Below, one piece after another: positions 8,840-16,846 of a stretch of DNA of 64,000 nt (its first letter is position 1; the number at the start of each line of letters is the position of its first letter). A program made the translations under genes and the position numbers. The stretch lies in the NCBI GenBank assembly GCA_040772005.1, contig JAXGYZ010000002.1, forward strand, positions 1,331,275 through 1,395,274, in the 5' to 3' direction. The stretch is from MWBF01 sp040772005 (lineage in GTDB: Bacteria; Chloroflexota; Anaerolineae; CG2-30-64-16). Under the pieces are notes generated by a model. That model was not told where the DNA came from, did not search any database, and saw nothing but the letters and a program-made list of their open reading frames with translations.

Positions 8840-10090
8840 ATGGAAGTCGTGTTCAAGTTGTGCGCCGGCCTGGACGTCCACAAGAAGATGATTGTGGCTT
8901 GTGTGCGCTTGTCGAGTTCCGAAGGGGTGCGCAGCGTCGTCAAGCGCTTCGGCACGACCTTAGCGGAGTTGGAAGCCCTGGCGGCTTGGCTCGCCGGCTT
9001 CGGCATCACCCACGTGGCAATGGAAAGTACGGGGGTGTACTGGAAGCCGGTCTACAACGTGTTGTCGGCGCAGTTTGAGCTCTGGATTGTGAATGCCCGG
9101 GACCTGAAGCAGGTGCCGGGGCGCAAGACCGACGTCCAAGACGCGGCATGGATCGCGCAGCTCAGGCAATACGGTTTGCTGCAGCGCAGTTTCATCTCGG
9201 ATGTCGAGCAGCGCGACTTGCGCGATCTGACCCGCTACCGCACCCGCTTGCGGGGTGAGCGGACCGCGGCCAGCAACCGGCTGGAGAAGATCCTGGAGGA
9301 CTCGAACATCAAGCTCTCCCGCGTGGTCAGTCACATCCAGGGCGTGTCCGCGCGCCTGATGGTGGAAGCGCTGATCCAGGGTGAGACCGACGTGACGAAG
9401 ATGGCCAATCTGGCGCTATCGACGTTGCGGCAGAAGATCCCGGAGTTAGAAGCGGCCCTGGTGGGACGCATTTGGGAGCAGCATCGTTTCATGTGGCGTG
9501 AGCTGTTGTATCAACTGGACAGCCTCAATGAACGCATTGCCGCCCTCGATGTGCGCATTCGCCAGGCGACGGCGCCCTATGAGGCCATCGTGCAGCGCTT
9601 GGACGCCGTTCCAGGCATCGATCGCGGCACCGCCGCAGTGATCCTGGCCGAGATCGGGCCTGATGTGACGGCCTTTCCGACCGCCCAGCACCTGGCCTCC
9701 TGGGCTTGCGTATGTCCGGGCAACAACCTCAGTGCGAACAAGCGCCACAGCGGGCGCACGCGCCGCGGCCAGAACTGGCTGCGCCCAGCCTTGGTGCAAG
9801 CCGCCTGGGCCGCCTCGCACACGAAAGATACCTATCTCAGCTCGCAATTCCATCGCCTGCGCGCCCGGCGCGGCGAAAAGCGCGCCGCCGTCGCCGTCGC
9901 CCATTCCATCTTGATCGTGGTCTACCACCTCCTGGCCAATCCCGAAGCTGTCTTCACCGAACTCGGTGGCGACTACTTCCTGAAACGCAATGCGGAGCAA
10001 GAAGAACGCCGAGCTGTCCGGAAGCTCACCGCACTGGGGTACAGCGTGACGCTCACCCCAGCCCCAGCGGCCGCGCCCGCACCTAGCTGA
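8840..10090 (+). mobile_element. IS110-family transposase (recombinase)
   Basis: A 416-residue, apparently intact IS110-family recombinase. The N-terminal RuvC-like DEDD domain has D12 (GLDVHKK), E62 (MESTGVYW), and D98 and D101 (KTDVQDAAW). The C-terminal Tnp20 domain has AVPGIDRGTAAVILAEIG and CPGNNLSANKRHSGR, where S298 is the likely catalytic serine. The ribosome binding site AGGAGG precedes ATG 8840. The element sits between the intact MoaD-like gene and the AOR gene, so it inserted intergenically. Its exact ends cannot be set because IS110 elements lack terminal inverted repeats and clear target duplications. Only one copy is present in the window. Confidence 0.93.
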
Positions 10091-10222
10091 CAGTCATCCA
10101 GCCGGAATGCTGACTGTCCCACAACACCGGCGCCCGGGCCGGTCTAGCTTCGTGTTGCCCGCGACCGGCTAATGGGCAATGTCTCGGGTTTTGTTTTTCA
10201 GGACAATGGCGCTGCGGCGCCC

Positions 10223-10273
10223 GGAACGCATGAACGAATTGCGGTCTGGAGCAGCTATTCGCTCATGCGTTGC
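10223..10273. repeat. Inverted repeat, family D copy 1
   Basis: The arms ggaacgcatgaacgaattgc and gctattcgctcatgcgttgc are imperfect inverse copies, related to the perfect hairpin at 34528-34581. It lies about 30 bp past the AOR stop and may terminate AOR transcription. Confidence 0.6.
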
Positions 10274-10302
10274 TGGAATGCGTTGACGGCTACCCCAGGA
10301 AC

Positions 10303-12129
10303 TCAGATAATCTCCAGCTCCCGTAGCTTGGCCTCAGGCACTACGCCGTCCACCCAGCCGCGCTCCGCATAGTACTCCGCCAGCATCTTGTCCAGCTCGC
10401 AGACCGAGCCGAACGAACCCGGCGACTGCGAAGGCTCGTTCAGGAAGCGCTTCGGCAGGGTGTCGTCTTTCCCCGTGATGCCGCACAGGTTGTTGATGTG
10501 GCGTTCCAGGTTGTAGACGCGCTCGCCCACCTTCAGCAGGTAGTCCGCAGAGCAGGGCGCGCCGGTGATGGCCGTATACTGCGCGGCGAAGCCGTCGAGC
10601 GATTGGGAGAAGGTGCCGAACTTGCAGACATCCAGGCAGTCGGTCACGGCATGGACGTTCTGGAAGATCATCGCCAGCTTGCCCTTGCCCTCCCAGGCCA
10701 GCGGGTCGGCCTTTTCTGAGGGGCCGAGGACATTGCCGACCACCTCGGCAGCCGGGGTGTAGCCGCGCAGGTGGCACGCGCCGCGATTGGAGGTGGCATA
10801 GCCGATGCCCATGCCCTTAATGCCGCGCGGGTCGTAGGCCGGGATGGCCTGGCCCTTGACGTGCATGCCCAACTCGGGATGGCCCAGCTTGGCCGCAGCC
10901 TGGCCTGTGCCTTCGGCCAGGATGTCGCCCACGCCCTCACGGAACGTGATCTTGCGCATCATTTCGACCATGGCGTGCGTGTCGCCCCAGGCCAGCCCGT
11001 CGCCGTTGGCATGGCCGCGCTGCGTGTATTCCATATACATCGCCAGCACGACGCCGATTTCGATGGCATCGAAGCCCCAGTCATTGGCGCGATCGATCAT
11101 GAACGCGACGGCCCGGATGTCGTCGTTGTCGCACATCGCGCCCAGCGACCAGGCCGGTTCGTACTCGATGCTCTCCATGCGGACCTTCCACGGGCCTTCC
11201 GTGACCTCGACCTCTTTCTTGCAGGCGACCGGGCAGGCGTGGCAGGTGGGGTCGTCGACGAGGATGTTCTGCTTGACATATTCACCGCTGAGCAGTTCCG
11301 CGCGATCACCGAAGTTGGTGTGCTGCGCGTTGCGGGTCGGCAGGCCGCCCAGGGCGTTGTCCATGTTCATGAGCACGTTGGTGCCGTAGACCGACAGGCC
11401 GCCCTTGCGCGGGGAGGTCACGACGCGCTCATCGGTGAGCTGTGCCAGCGCCACCTTCTGCGCTGCGCGGAAGGCTTCCCGGTTGGCAGGGCGGGGCCGG
11501 TTGGCGTGGACGCCCTTGATGACGATGGCCTTGAGATACTTGGAGCCGCCGACCGCACCCGTGCCGCCCCGGCCCGAAGAGCGGTCATTCTCATTCATCC
11601 AGTTGGCGAACTTGACCAGATGCTCGCCGGCCTGCCCGATGGCGATCACGCTGACATCTTTCTCGCCGTGGCGTTCTTTGAGCGTCTCGATGGTTTCATG
11701 CACGCCCGTGCCCCAGAGGTCGCTGGCCGGGTGCAGCGTCACTGTGCCGTTCTCCACCAGGGCATAGACCGGCGTTTCCGCCTTGCCCTTGAAAACGAGG
11801 CCGTCCAGCCCCGCCCACTTGAGCCGCGCCGCAGACCAGCCGCCCTGGTGCGAGTCGGTGACAGTGCCCGTCAGCGGCGACTTCGTCACGACTGCGAGAC
11901 GGCCGCTCATGTTGACGTCGGTGCCGGTCAGGGGGCCGTTCATGAAGCACAGGAGGTTGTCCGGCGAGAACGCGTCCACTGTGGGGCCGTTGTCGTAGAC
12001 GTATTTCACGCCCAGTCCGCGCGCGCCGATGTACTTGCGCGCATCTTCGTCGTCGATCGGCTTGTAGTCGATGTGTCCGGTCGTCAGGTCGATCCAGGCG
12101 ACCCGGTTCACAAATCCGCCCAGTGGCAT
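10303..12129 (-). CDS. aor: Aldehyde:ferredoxin oxidoreductase (tungsten-type)
   Basis: A 608-residue member of the AOR family, cytoplasmic enzymes with a tungsto-bispterin and a [4Fe-4S] cluster that oxidise aldehydes to acids with ferredoxin. CHACPVAC at residues 296-303 supplies three cluster cysteines, and DCLDVCKFGTF (near 505-515) the fourth. Pterin-binding stretches include GRLAVVTKSPLTG, RSSGRGGTGAVGGSK and DPRGIKGMGIGY. The start MPLGGFVNRV follows AAGGAGGAAGAT on the minus strand; a longer frame lacks such support. Upstream on the same strand lie a ModE-type regulator and a radical SAM protein, and the leader carries a remarkable palindrome at 12182-12226. The aldehyde substrate cannot be told. 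Confidence 0.93.
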   Translation of the reverse strand: MPLGGFVNRVAWIDLTTGHIDYKPIDDEDARKYIGARGLGVKYVYDNGPTVDAFSPDNLLCFMNGPLTGTDVNMSGRLAVVTKSPLTGTVTDSHQGGWSAARLKWAGLDGLVFKGKAETPVYALVENGTVTLHPASDLWGTGVHETIETLKERHGEKDVSVIAIGQAGEHLVKFANWMNENDRSSGRGGTGAVGGSKYLKAIVIKGVHANRPRPANREAFRAAQKVALAQLTDERVVTSPRKGGLSVYGTNVLMNMDNALGGLPTRNAQHTNFGDRAELLSGEYVKQNILVDDPTCHACPVACKKEVEVTEGPWKVRMESIEYEPAWSLGAMCDNDDIRAVAFMIDRANDWGFDAIEIGVVLAMYMEYTQRGHANGDGLAWGDTHAMVEMMRKITFREGVGDILAEGTGQAAAKLGHPELGMHVKGQAIPAYDPRGIKGMGIGYATSNRGACHLRGYTPAAEVVGNVLGPSEKADPLAWEGKGKLAMIFQNVHAVTDCLDVCKFGTFSQSLDGFAAQYTAITGAPCSADYLLKVGERVYNLERHINNLCGITGKDDTLPKRFLNEPSQSPGSFGSVCELDKMLAEYYAERGWVDGVVPEAKLRELEII

Positions 12130-12178
12130 ATCTTCCTCCTTGAATGATGTTGCGCTTGCGTTGGGTTGATAAGGGAAC

Positions 12179-12226
12179 AAAAAGCGGCAGGACGTTATAT
12201 CCTATCGATATAACGTCCTGCCGCTT
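12179..12226 (-). promoter_or_regulatory. ModE-box-like palindrome / terminator hairpin in the AOR leader
   Basis: A perfect 19-bp inverted repeat: AAGCGGCAGGACGTTATAT (12182-12200), 7-nt loop, then its complement (12208-12226). The inner part CGTTATAT-N7-ATATAACG resembles the ModE operator. On the minus strand the hairpin is followed by TTTTTG, giving it the form of a strong intrinsic terminator, 53 bp upstream of the AOR start. It could bind the nearby ModE-type protein, attenuate AOR, or end modE transcripts. Nothing in the sequence decides between these. Confidence 0.75.
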
Positions 12227-12352
12227 GCAATTGGCCCCGAAAGATGGATTGTTAGCTCTCGGCGCTTCGTCTCAGTGATGGGCGGTGAGAGGTTGGGTCT
12301 CACAGACTCCCTTGCGCGAAGCGTACGGATTGTGATGTGAAGTGCAAAGTGG

Positions 12353-12380
12353 ATTATACATCATCCTGCCGCGCACGCAA
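12353..12380 (-). promoter_or_regulatory. Possible AOR promoter
   Basis: On the minus strand TTGCGT (12375-12380), a 16-bp spacer and a consensus TATAAT (12353-12358). If used, the transcript would have a leader of about 215 nt that includes the palindrome at 12182-12226. The -35 is weak, so confidence is modest. Confidence 0.4.
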
Positions 12381-12400
12381 ATCGGCCGCGGCGGCGGGCG

Positions 12401-12611
12401 GGAATTCCAAATGTGCGCGCGAGTGCAGGCATGCTGAGCGGAGGCCGCCGCTGGCGGTGAGCGGAGTCGAAGCGCGCCTGCACCGTGGCGATCCTTCGAC
12501 TGCGGCCCTGCGGGCCTCCGCTCAGGATGCTTTGCCGCCTGCATTTGGAATTCCTGTGGCGGCGGGTGCATCCTTCGACTGCGCAGCGGAAAAACGCTGC
12601 TCCGCTCAGGA
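12401..12611. repeat. Composite palindromic repeat, family B copy 1
   Basis: Bounded by ggaattccaaatg and catttggaattcc (12401-12554), with inner arms gctgagcggagg and cctccgctcagga. A second block (cgactgcgcag ... ctccgctcaggatgct) follows to 12611, at the modE stop. Copies lie at 19641-19780 and 28190-28312, and a partial one at 20581-20646. Confidence 0.75.
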
Positions 12612-13001
12612 TGCTGGCGCGTCCATGCCTTGGGAATCGCCGGCAGAGGGTGCACTATCGAACGCCTTGGCGAACAGGCGCTCGATCACTGCGTCGGCTT
12701 CGTCGGCGAAGCGGCGGAAGCGGGCGACATAATCATGCCCGGCCGCGGTCAGCTGCGCGCTGCCGCCTTTCACGCCTCCGCGCTGGCGTTCGACCAGGCG
12801 GAGGCCCAGCGCCTGTTCCATTTCGTCCAGCCGGTGCCAGGCCAGCGCATAGGTGATCTTCATCTGGCCGGCCGCGGCCCGGATCGAACCCGTCGCGTCG
12901 ATGGCTTCGAGCAGTTGGACGCGCCAGCGGCTCAGGACGACCTGGCCCTCCACCTCCAGCCAGAGGTTCGCGTGCACGGAGAGCTGCGGGCCTACGGGCA
13001 T
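12606..13001 (-). CDS. ModE-type winged-helix transcription regulator
   Basis: A 131-residue protein matching the N-terminal DNA-binding domain of ModE: LEVEGQVVLSRWRVQLLEAI, DATGSIRAAAGQMKITYALAW and the wing LRLVERQRGGVKGGSAQLT. The C-terminal molybdate-binding TOBE (Mop) domains of full ModE are absent, so direct molybdate/tungstate sensing is not obvious. Start ATG 13001 overlaps the end of the radical SAM gene by 10 bp, implying coupled expression. It lies upstream of AOR, whose leader carries a ModE-box-like palindrome, so AOR control is the natural hypothesis. Family sure, ligand unknown. Confidence 0.88.
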   Translation of the reverse strand: MPVGPQLSVHANLWLEVEGQVVLSRWRVQLLEAIDATGSIRAAAGQMKITYALAWHRLDEMEQALGLRLVERQRGGVKGGSAQLTAAGHDYVARFRRFADEADAVIERLFAKAFDSAPSAGDSQGMDAPAS

Positions 13002-14251
13002 CGGATGATCCCCTGCGCCCACAGGCAGCCGCCGCACGTGGGGTAGGGATTGCCGAAGCAGTCTTCCTCATTGCTCAGGCTGCAATCGCAGCCGCCGCAG
13101 AAGGTGCAGGGCGAGAAGTCGAAGGCCTGCACGCGGCGGCGGAACGCCAGGTGCTCCGGCTCATACCACAGCTCCGTGAGGCTCTGTCCCGGCAGACGCC
13201 CGACGATGTAGCGGCGGCTGACGCGCGTGCGGTTGTTCAGGTAGCTGGTGTGGTCGTGCAGGAGCGGGAGACAGGGGGTCAGGCTGCCATCCCACCCGAC
13301 CACGCCCGCGCCGGCCTCGATGAAGGGACAGCGATTGTTCGCATCGCCCAGGGTTGCGCCGGAGAAGGTGATGCTGCGATTGCTGCGCATGGCCTGGTAC
13401 AGCACCGGCGCGGTCACCTCGTTGAAGTCCATCCTGGGCAGATCAAGGTGTGGCGTCCACGGCGAGGGCAGGTAGGCGATATCATTGAGCGCGCGACCAT
13501 ACAGGAGCTCGCTGCGCATCTCTGCGGTGTAGGGCATCACGTTGGTCACGAGGTACTGCGAAGCGCCCAGCGTGGTGCCCAGGCTGAGCACCGCAGGCAG
13601 GTCCGCAATGTTCCGGCGCATGGCGACGAACGCAATACCAAGTTCCGGCCGCCGTGGGAGCCGGGGCGCGCGCAGGTCGCTGAACTGCTGGACGTTCTTG
13701 AGCACCATCGGCAAGGCCGCGCCGAGCCGCACGTCGGTGTAGCTCTCCGGCCGCGCGCCGTCCAGCGAGACCCACAGCCGGTCCAGTCCGAGGTCGATCA
13801 GATCGCGCGCTCGGGCCTCGGTCAGGAGGGTGGCGTTGGTAATCATTTCGGTGTAGCAGCCCAGGGCCTTGACGCGCGCCACCATGTCCAGGATGCGCGG
13901 GTGGCTGAGCGGCTCACCGAAGCCGCCGAAGAACACGCTGGGCCGGGGCGTGAACTGCTCCAGCCCGGCCAGGATGGCGGCAAAGGTCGCCTCGTCCATC
14001 TTGCCCAGGGACTCATCCCAGATATTGCGTACACAGGTACGGCACGCCAGGTTGCAGATGTTGGTGGGTTCGATGTACAGCTTGGCGAGGCTGCTCGCCG
14101 CGCGGCGCACCGTGACTCCGCCCGTCTGCTCGGTCAGGGCCGCGGTCTCGCCCGGCCGCAGCCCATACCGCGCGGCTACTTCCGCCGGCAGGACGAGCCG
14201 TCCCTGTTCGTCCACAAAGGCGTCTTGTTGTCCTTGCACGCCACACCTCAC
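12992..14251 (-). CDS. Radical SAM/SPASM protein with AbrB-like N terminus
   Basis: A 419-residue radical SAM enzyme. CNLACRTC at residues 66-73 is the CxxxCxxC cluster motif; GGFGEP and SLDGA follow. The C terminus is cysteine-rich (CTFCGGCDCS, DCFGNPYPTCGGCLW), a SPASM-like auxiliary-cluster region. Residues 13-37 (VDEQGRLVLPAEVAARYG) resemble a SpoVT/AbrB swapped-hairpin domain, an uncommon fusion. Radical SAM proteins of this kind often accompany AOR genes and have been proposed to act in tungsto-pterin cofactor or enzyme maturation; their reaction is not established. It overlaps the ModE-type gene and lies in the AOR neighbourhood. Confidence 0.85.
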   Translation of the reverse strand: MRCGVQGQQDAFVDEQGRLVLPAEVAARYGLRPGETAALTEQTGGVTVRRAASSLAKLYIEPTNICNLACRTCVRNIWDESLGKMDEATFAAILAGLEQFTPRPSVFFGGFGEPLSHPRILDMVARVKALGCYTEMITNATLLTEARARDLIDLGLDRLWVSLDGARPESYTDVRLGAALPMVLKNVQQFSDLRAPRLPRRPELGIAFVAMRRNIADLPAVLSLGTTLGASQYLVTNVMPYTAEMRSELLYGRALNDIAYLPSPWTPHLDLPRMDFNEVTAPVLYQAMRSNRSITFSGATLGDANNRCPFIEAGAGVVGWDGSLTPCLPLLHDHTSYLNNRTRVSRRYIVGRLPGQSLTELWYEPEHLAFRRRVQAFDFSPCTFCGGCDCSLSNEEDCFGNPYPTCGGCLWAQGIIRCP

Positions 14252-14366
14252 GATTATCCCCGCCGTGACCCGCCAGCCCGTGGCAGAATTTCGATCGGGT
14301 CAGGGGTCAACGCATCACATTACCGGTAACCTTCAACCTGCAACGTGCGCACCTGTAATCTGCTGA

Positions 14367-15476
14367 TCAAACTACTTCCAGCCCGTTCGCGTCCGGCAGC
14401 GCAGGGAACGGCGCGTGCGGCTCCTGCTGATACCAGAACGCGGTCGAGGCGATGTCGTCCTGCAGCGGCAGGTAGCGCAACTGGCCGTCCAACGGCTTGC
14501 GCCAGCCGAGCGCCTGGATGGTGACGCGGAGGTCCTGCTCGAAGCGGATGGGGTCCATGATGTGCCAGCGGTACAGGCCGAACCGCTGCTGGCTCTGGTA
14601 CGCGCCGTCCGGCTTGATGACCTGTGGCATGCCCAGGAAGGGCGTCGTGTACACGCCATACTGCCCCTGCGGGAACTCGAAGCCCCACGCGCCGCCGAAA
14701 TAGTCTTCGGTGCCTGTCCCGCAGATGGTCGGCCACTCGGTGTCGCCGTCCATGTAGAACTTGATCTCGCCTTCGCCCCACCAGCCCGAGTTGTTGGAGC
14801 CCCAGGCGATGTACGTGCCGACATAGTGGCCCCAGCCGCGCACGCCGTCGAGCAGCGTGTGATCCTGCATGTAGGGCAGGGGGTTGTTGCGGCGGAACTG
14901 CGCGTGGAAGGTGGCCCGGTCCGCAGGCACGTCGGTCAGGGTGTAGTCGATGGTGTAGAAAAATCCGCCGACCTTTTCGGAGGTCAGGTTCTCGACGGTG
15001 ATGCGCGCCTGCCGGTGGAAGGGCATCTCCCAGTAGCTGTTGAAGCCCCCGGCCGGGTTGACGGAGATGGGCAGCGAATTGACGTTGCACCGCTCGCCCC
15101 AGCCGTTGCAGAAGAAGTCGCCCAGCGGCACTTCCACGGAGGGCGTCTCTTCGCCATCCCAGTAGCAGCGGAGGGCGATGCGGCGCCAGGCGCGCGGGTC
15201 AACGGTGATCCAGATGCGCTGGATCGCACCGGAGCCCGCGATGTCCGCCAGGGTCACGGTGCTGTTGGATGGCAGGTCGATGCAGGGTGCAATCTTCCAG
15301 CCGCGGCCCAGCTCGACCGCGGCACGCGCGCCCGGCCCCTCGGTCGCCATGCCGCCCTGGCCCTTGGCGCCGGTCGGGTTTTCGGCACTGATGGAACGCG
15401 TCTCGGCGCGGGAGAGCTGCGCCAGGTTGCCCAGGCTCATGCCCAGGCCGTTGAAGGGGAGCGGAGAAGTCATCAT
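14367..15476 (-). CDS. DUF2961 / GH172-family protein
   Basis: A 369-residue protein of the DUF2961 family, now glycoside hydrolase family 172, whose characterised members act on fructofuranose- and arabinofuranose-containing glycans. Recognisable stretches are GSGAIQRIWIT, EVPLGDFFCNGWG, the GGFNSYWEMPF block, and GTGTEDYFGGAWGF, which contains the acidic residues expected in the active site. No signal peptide is visible, so it is probably cytoplasmic. GGAGG precedes the two adjacent start ATGs (15476 or 15473). It stands between the redox operon and the radical SAM gene, with 115 bp before the latter and no obvious functional tie. Confidence 0.85.
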   Translation of the reverse strand: MMTSPLPFNGLGMSLGNLAQLSRAETRSISAENPTGAKGQGGMATEGPGARAAVELGRGWKIAPCIDLPSNSTVTLADIAGSGAIQRIWITVDPRAWRRIALRCYWDGEETPSVEVPLGDFFCNGWGERCNVNSLPISVNPAGGFNSYWEMPFHRQARITVENLTSEKVGGFFYTIDYTLTDVPADRATFHAQFRRNNPLPYMQDHTLLDGVRGWGHYVGTYIAWGSNNSGWWGEGEIKFYMDGDTEWPTICGTGTEDYFGGAWGFEFPQGQYGVYTTPFLGMPQVIKPDGAYQSQQRFGLYRWHIMDPIRFEQDLRVTIQALGWRKPLDGQLRYLPLQDDIASTAFWYQQEPHAPFPALPDANGLEVV

Positions 15477-15539
15477 TGCCTCCAGGAGAGATGTAGACGC
15501 CCCCAGTATACCACGTCTGTGCTGGCCCTGACCAAGACA

Positions 15540-15575
15540 ACAGCCTCACCCATCGTACCCGACGCGTGAGGCTGT
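15540..15575. terminator. Hairpin downstream of the redox operon
   Basis: ACAGCCTCAC (15540-15549) and GTGAGGCTGT (15566-15575) are perfect 10-bp inverted arms around a 16-nt loop. On the minus strand this is about 55 bp past the nrfD-like stop. The T-tract is poor, so a terminator role is likely but not certain. Confidence 0.5.
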
Positions 15576-15628
15576 ATGGACCTTGCGGCTGGATTGTTCC
15601 CAGGTCGGCCCGCTATGCGGTCGGCCCG

Positions 15629-16816
15629 CTATGCGGGCTTGGCGGTCTTCACCTGTTTGCGCGGGACCACCGGCAGGATGCGCATGGCGATGTACCAGGC
15701 CAGCGCAACCGCGGCCAGCACACCGATGGTGGAAATCCACTCGATAGCCGAGGGCAGGTAGGCCGTGCCTTCCCGGCCCGTCTGGGCGAACAGCGTGCAG
15801 CTAAACCGGTTGAGCATCACGCCCCCCAGGAAGAGCAGGGAACCGAGCCACTGGCCCATGCTGCTTTCGCGCAGGGATGGGATGGCGAAAATCAGCATCG
15901 GGAGCAACAGGCCCACTGCAACCTCTGCCCGCCAGAGCTGGCTCATCGGGTCGCTCGTCAGGAGCTGCGGCAGGTGACCGGCATAGATGATCTCACCGAT
16001 GCGCAGCGTCGCCACAATCAGGGCCACCCACATGGCGCCCTTCGCCAGCCCCGCGCCGACCTTGAGGTCGGCCGGGGTTCGCCGCACCTTGCAGGCAATC
16101 TTGTAAGTGACGATCGCGATGCTCAACCCGGCCACGACCGAGGACGTGAAGAACTGGAGCGGCAGGATGGGCGTGTACCACAGCTCGTGCAGGCGGTAGG
16201 GCATCAGCAAGTACAACGTGCCCAACGTGCTCTGGTGCAGCGACGACAGCGTGACGCCGAAGATGACCACCGGCGCCAGGAGCCGCTCGATGCGGTGCGC
16301 CCAGCGCGATTGCCCCGTGCCTTCGAGCAGCGGGGGGGTGTTCTCCACTACCAACACCATCGAGTAGAGCAACACGCACCAGCAGATCTCGAACAGCGGC
16401 GAGTGCGCATTGGAGTTGATCATGAACCCGTAGAACCGGTCGGGGCGGCCCAGGTCCAGCACCAGCAGGGCCAGGACGCCGATGTAGCCCAGGAAGCCGG
16501 CCATGATGGCAGGCCGCATGGCCGGCTTGAAGCGCTCCAGCCCCAGGATGTGCACCACCGCGGCCATCGTGAAGCCGGCGCCGGAGAAGGCAATCAGCGT
16601 GAAGTCGAAGCCGATCCAGATGCCCCAGGCAAAGCCATCGTTCAAGCCGGTTGACGCGCCCAGCCCGGTGAAGAGCCGCCAGACACCGACGACGATGCCT
16701 GCCAGGGTCAGGGTGCCGAGGACGATGACCAGCCAGTTGATGCTGGATAGCGCCTCGTTGATTAGATTCGATAGTCCCTGTCGAAACGAAGGGGTAGGTT
16801 GTGTTGTAGCAGTCAT
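15629..16816 (-). CDS. NrfD/PsrC-type membrane quinone subunit
   Basis: A 395-residue integral membrane protein of the NrfD/PsrC family, with about nine or ten hydrophobic segments starting near INWLVIVLGTLTLAGIVVGV. Such proteins bind (mena)quinol in the membrane and pass electrons to a partner ferredoxin subunit, or the reverse. It is the last gene of a five-gene operon and starts 30 bp after the four-cluster ferredoxin. Its stop codon lies within a CCCGCATAGCGGG hairpin that is repeated in tandem. The ribosome binding site is CGGGAG. No molybdopterin catalytic subunit accompanies it. Confidence 0.88.
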   Translation of the reverse strand: MTATTQPTPSFRQGLSNLINEALSSINWLVIVLGTLTLAGIVVGVWRLFTGLGASTGLNDGFAWGIWIGFDFTLIAFSGAGFTMAAVVHILGLERFKPAMRPAIMAGFLGYIGVLALLVLDLGRPDRFYGFMINSNAHSPLFEICWCVLLYSMVLVVENTPPLLEGTGQSRWAHRIERLLAPVVIFGVTLSSLHQSTLGTLYLLMPYRLHELWYTPILPLQFFTSSVVAGLSIAIVTYKIACKVRRTPADLKVGAGLAKGAMWVALIVATLRIGEIIYAGHLPQLLTSDPMSQLWRAEVAVGLLLPMLIFAIPSLRESSMGQWLGSLLFLGGVMLNRFSCTLFAQTGREGTAYLPSAIEWISTIGVLAAVALAWYIAMRILPVVPRKQVKTAKPA

Positions 16817-16846
16817 GTCAACTCCCGTATCGCAACTTGCGCGTGC

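Noticed and set aside
8540..10302. Terminal inverted repeats or target duplication of the IS110 element
   Set aside because: None could be found by eye, as expected for this family, so exact element boundaries are not given.
10771..12147. Long open frame (458 aa) on the plus strand opposite AOR
   Set aside because: The minus strand encodes a full AOR with all cluster cysteines; the plus frame is a high-GC antisense artefact with no family pattern.
12230..12350. Molybdenum/tungsten cofactor (Moco/Tuco) riboswitch in the AOR leader
   Set aside because: The leader contains hairpins, but I could not match the conserved Moco RNA core. An Infernal scan with the Moco model would decide.
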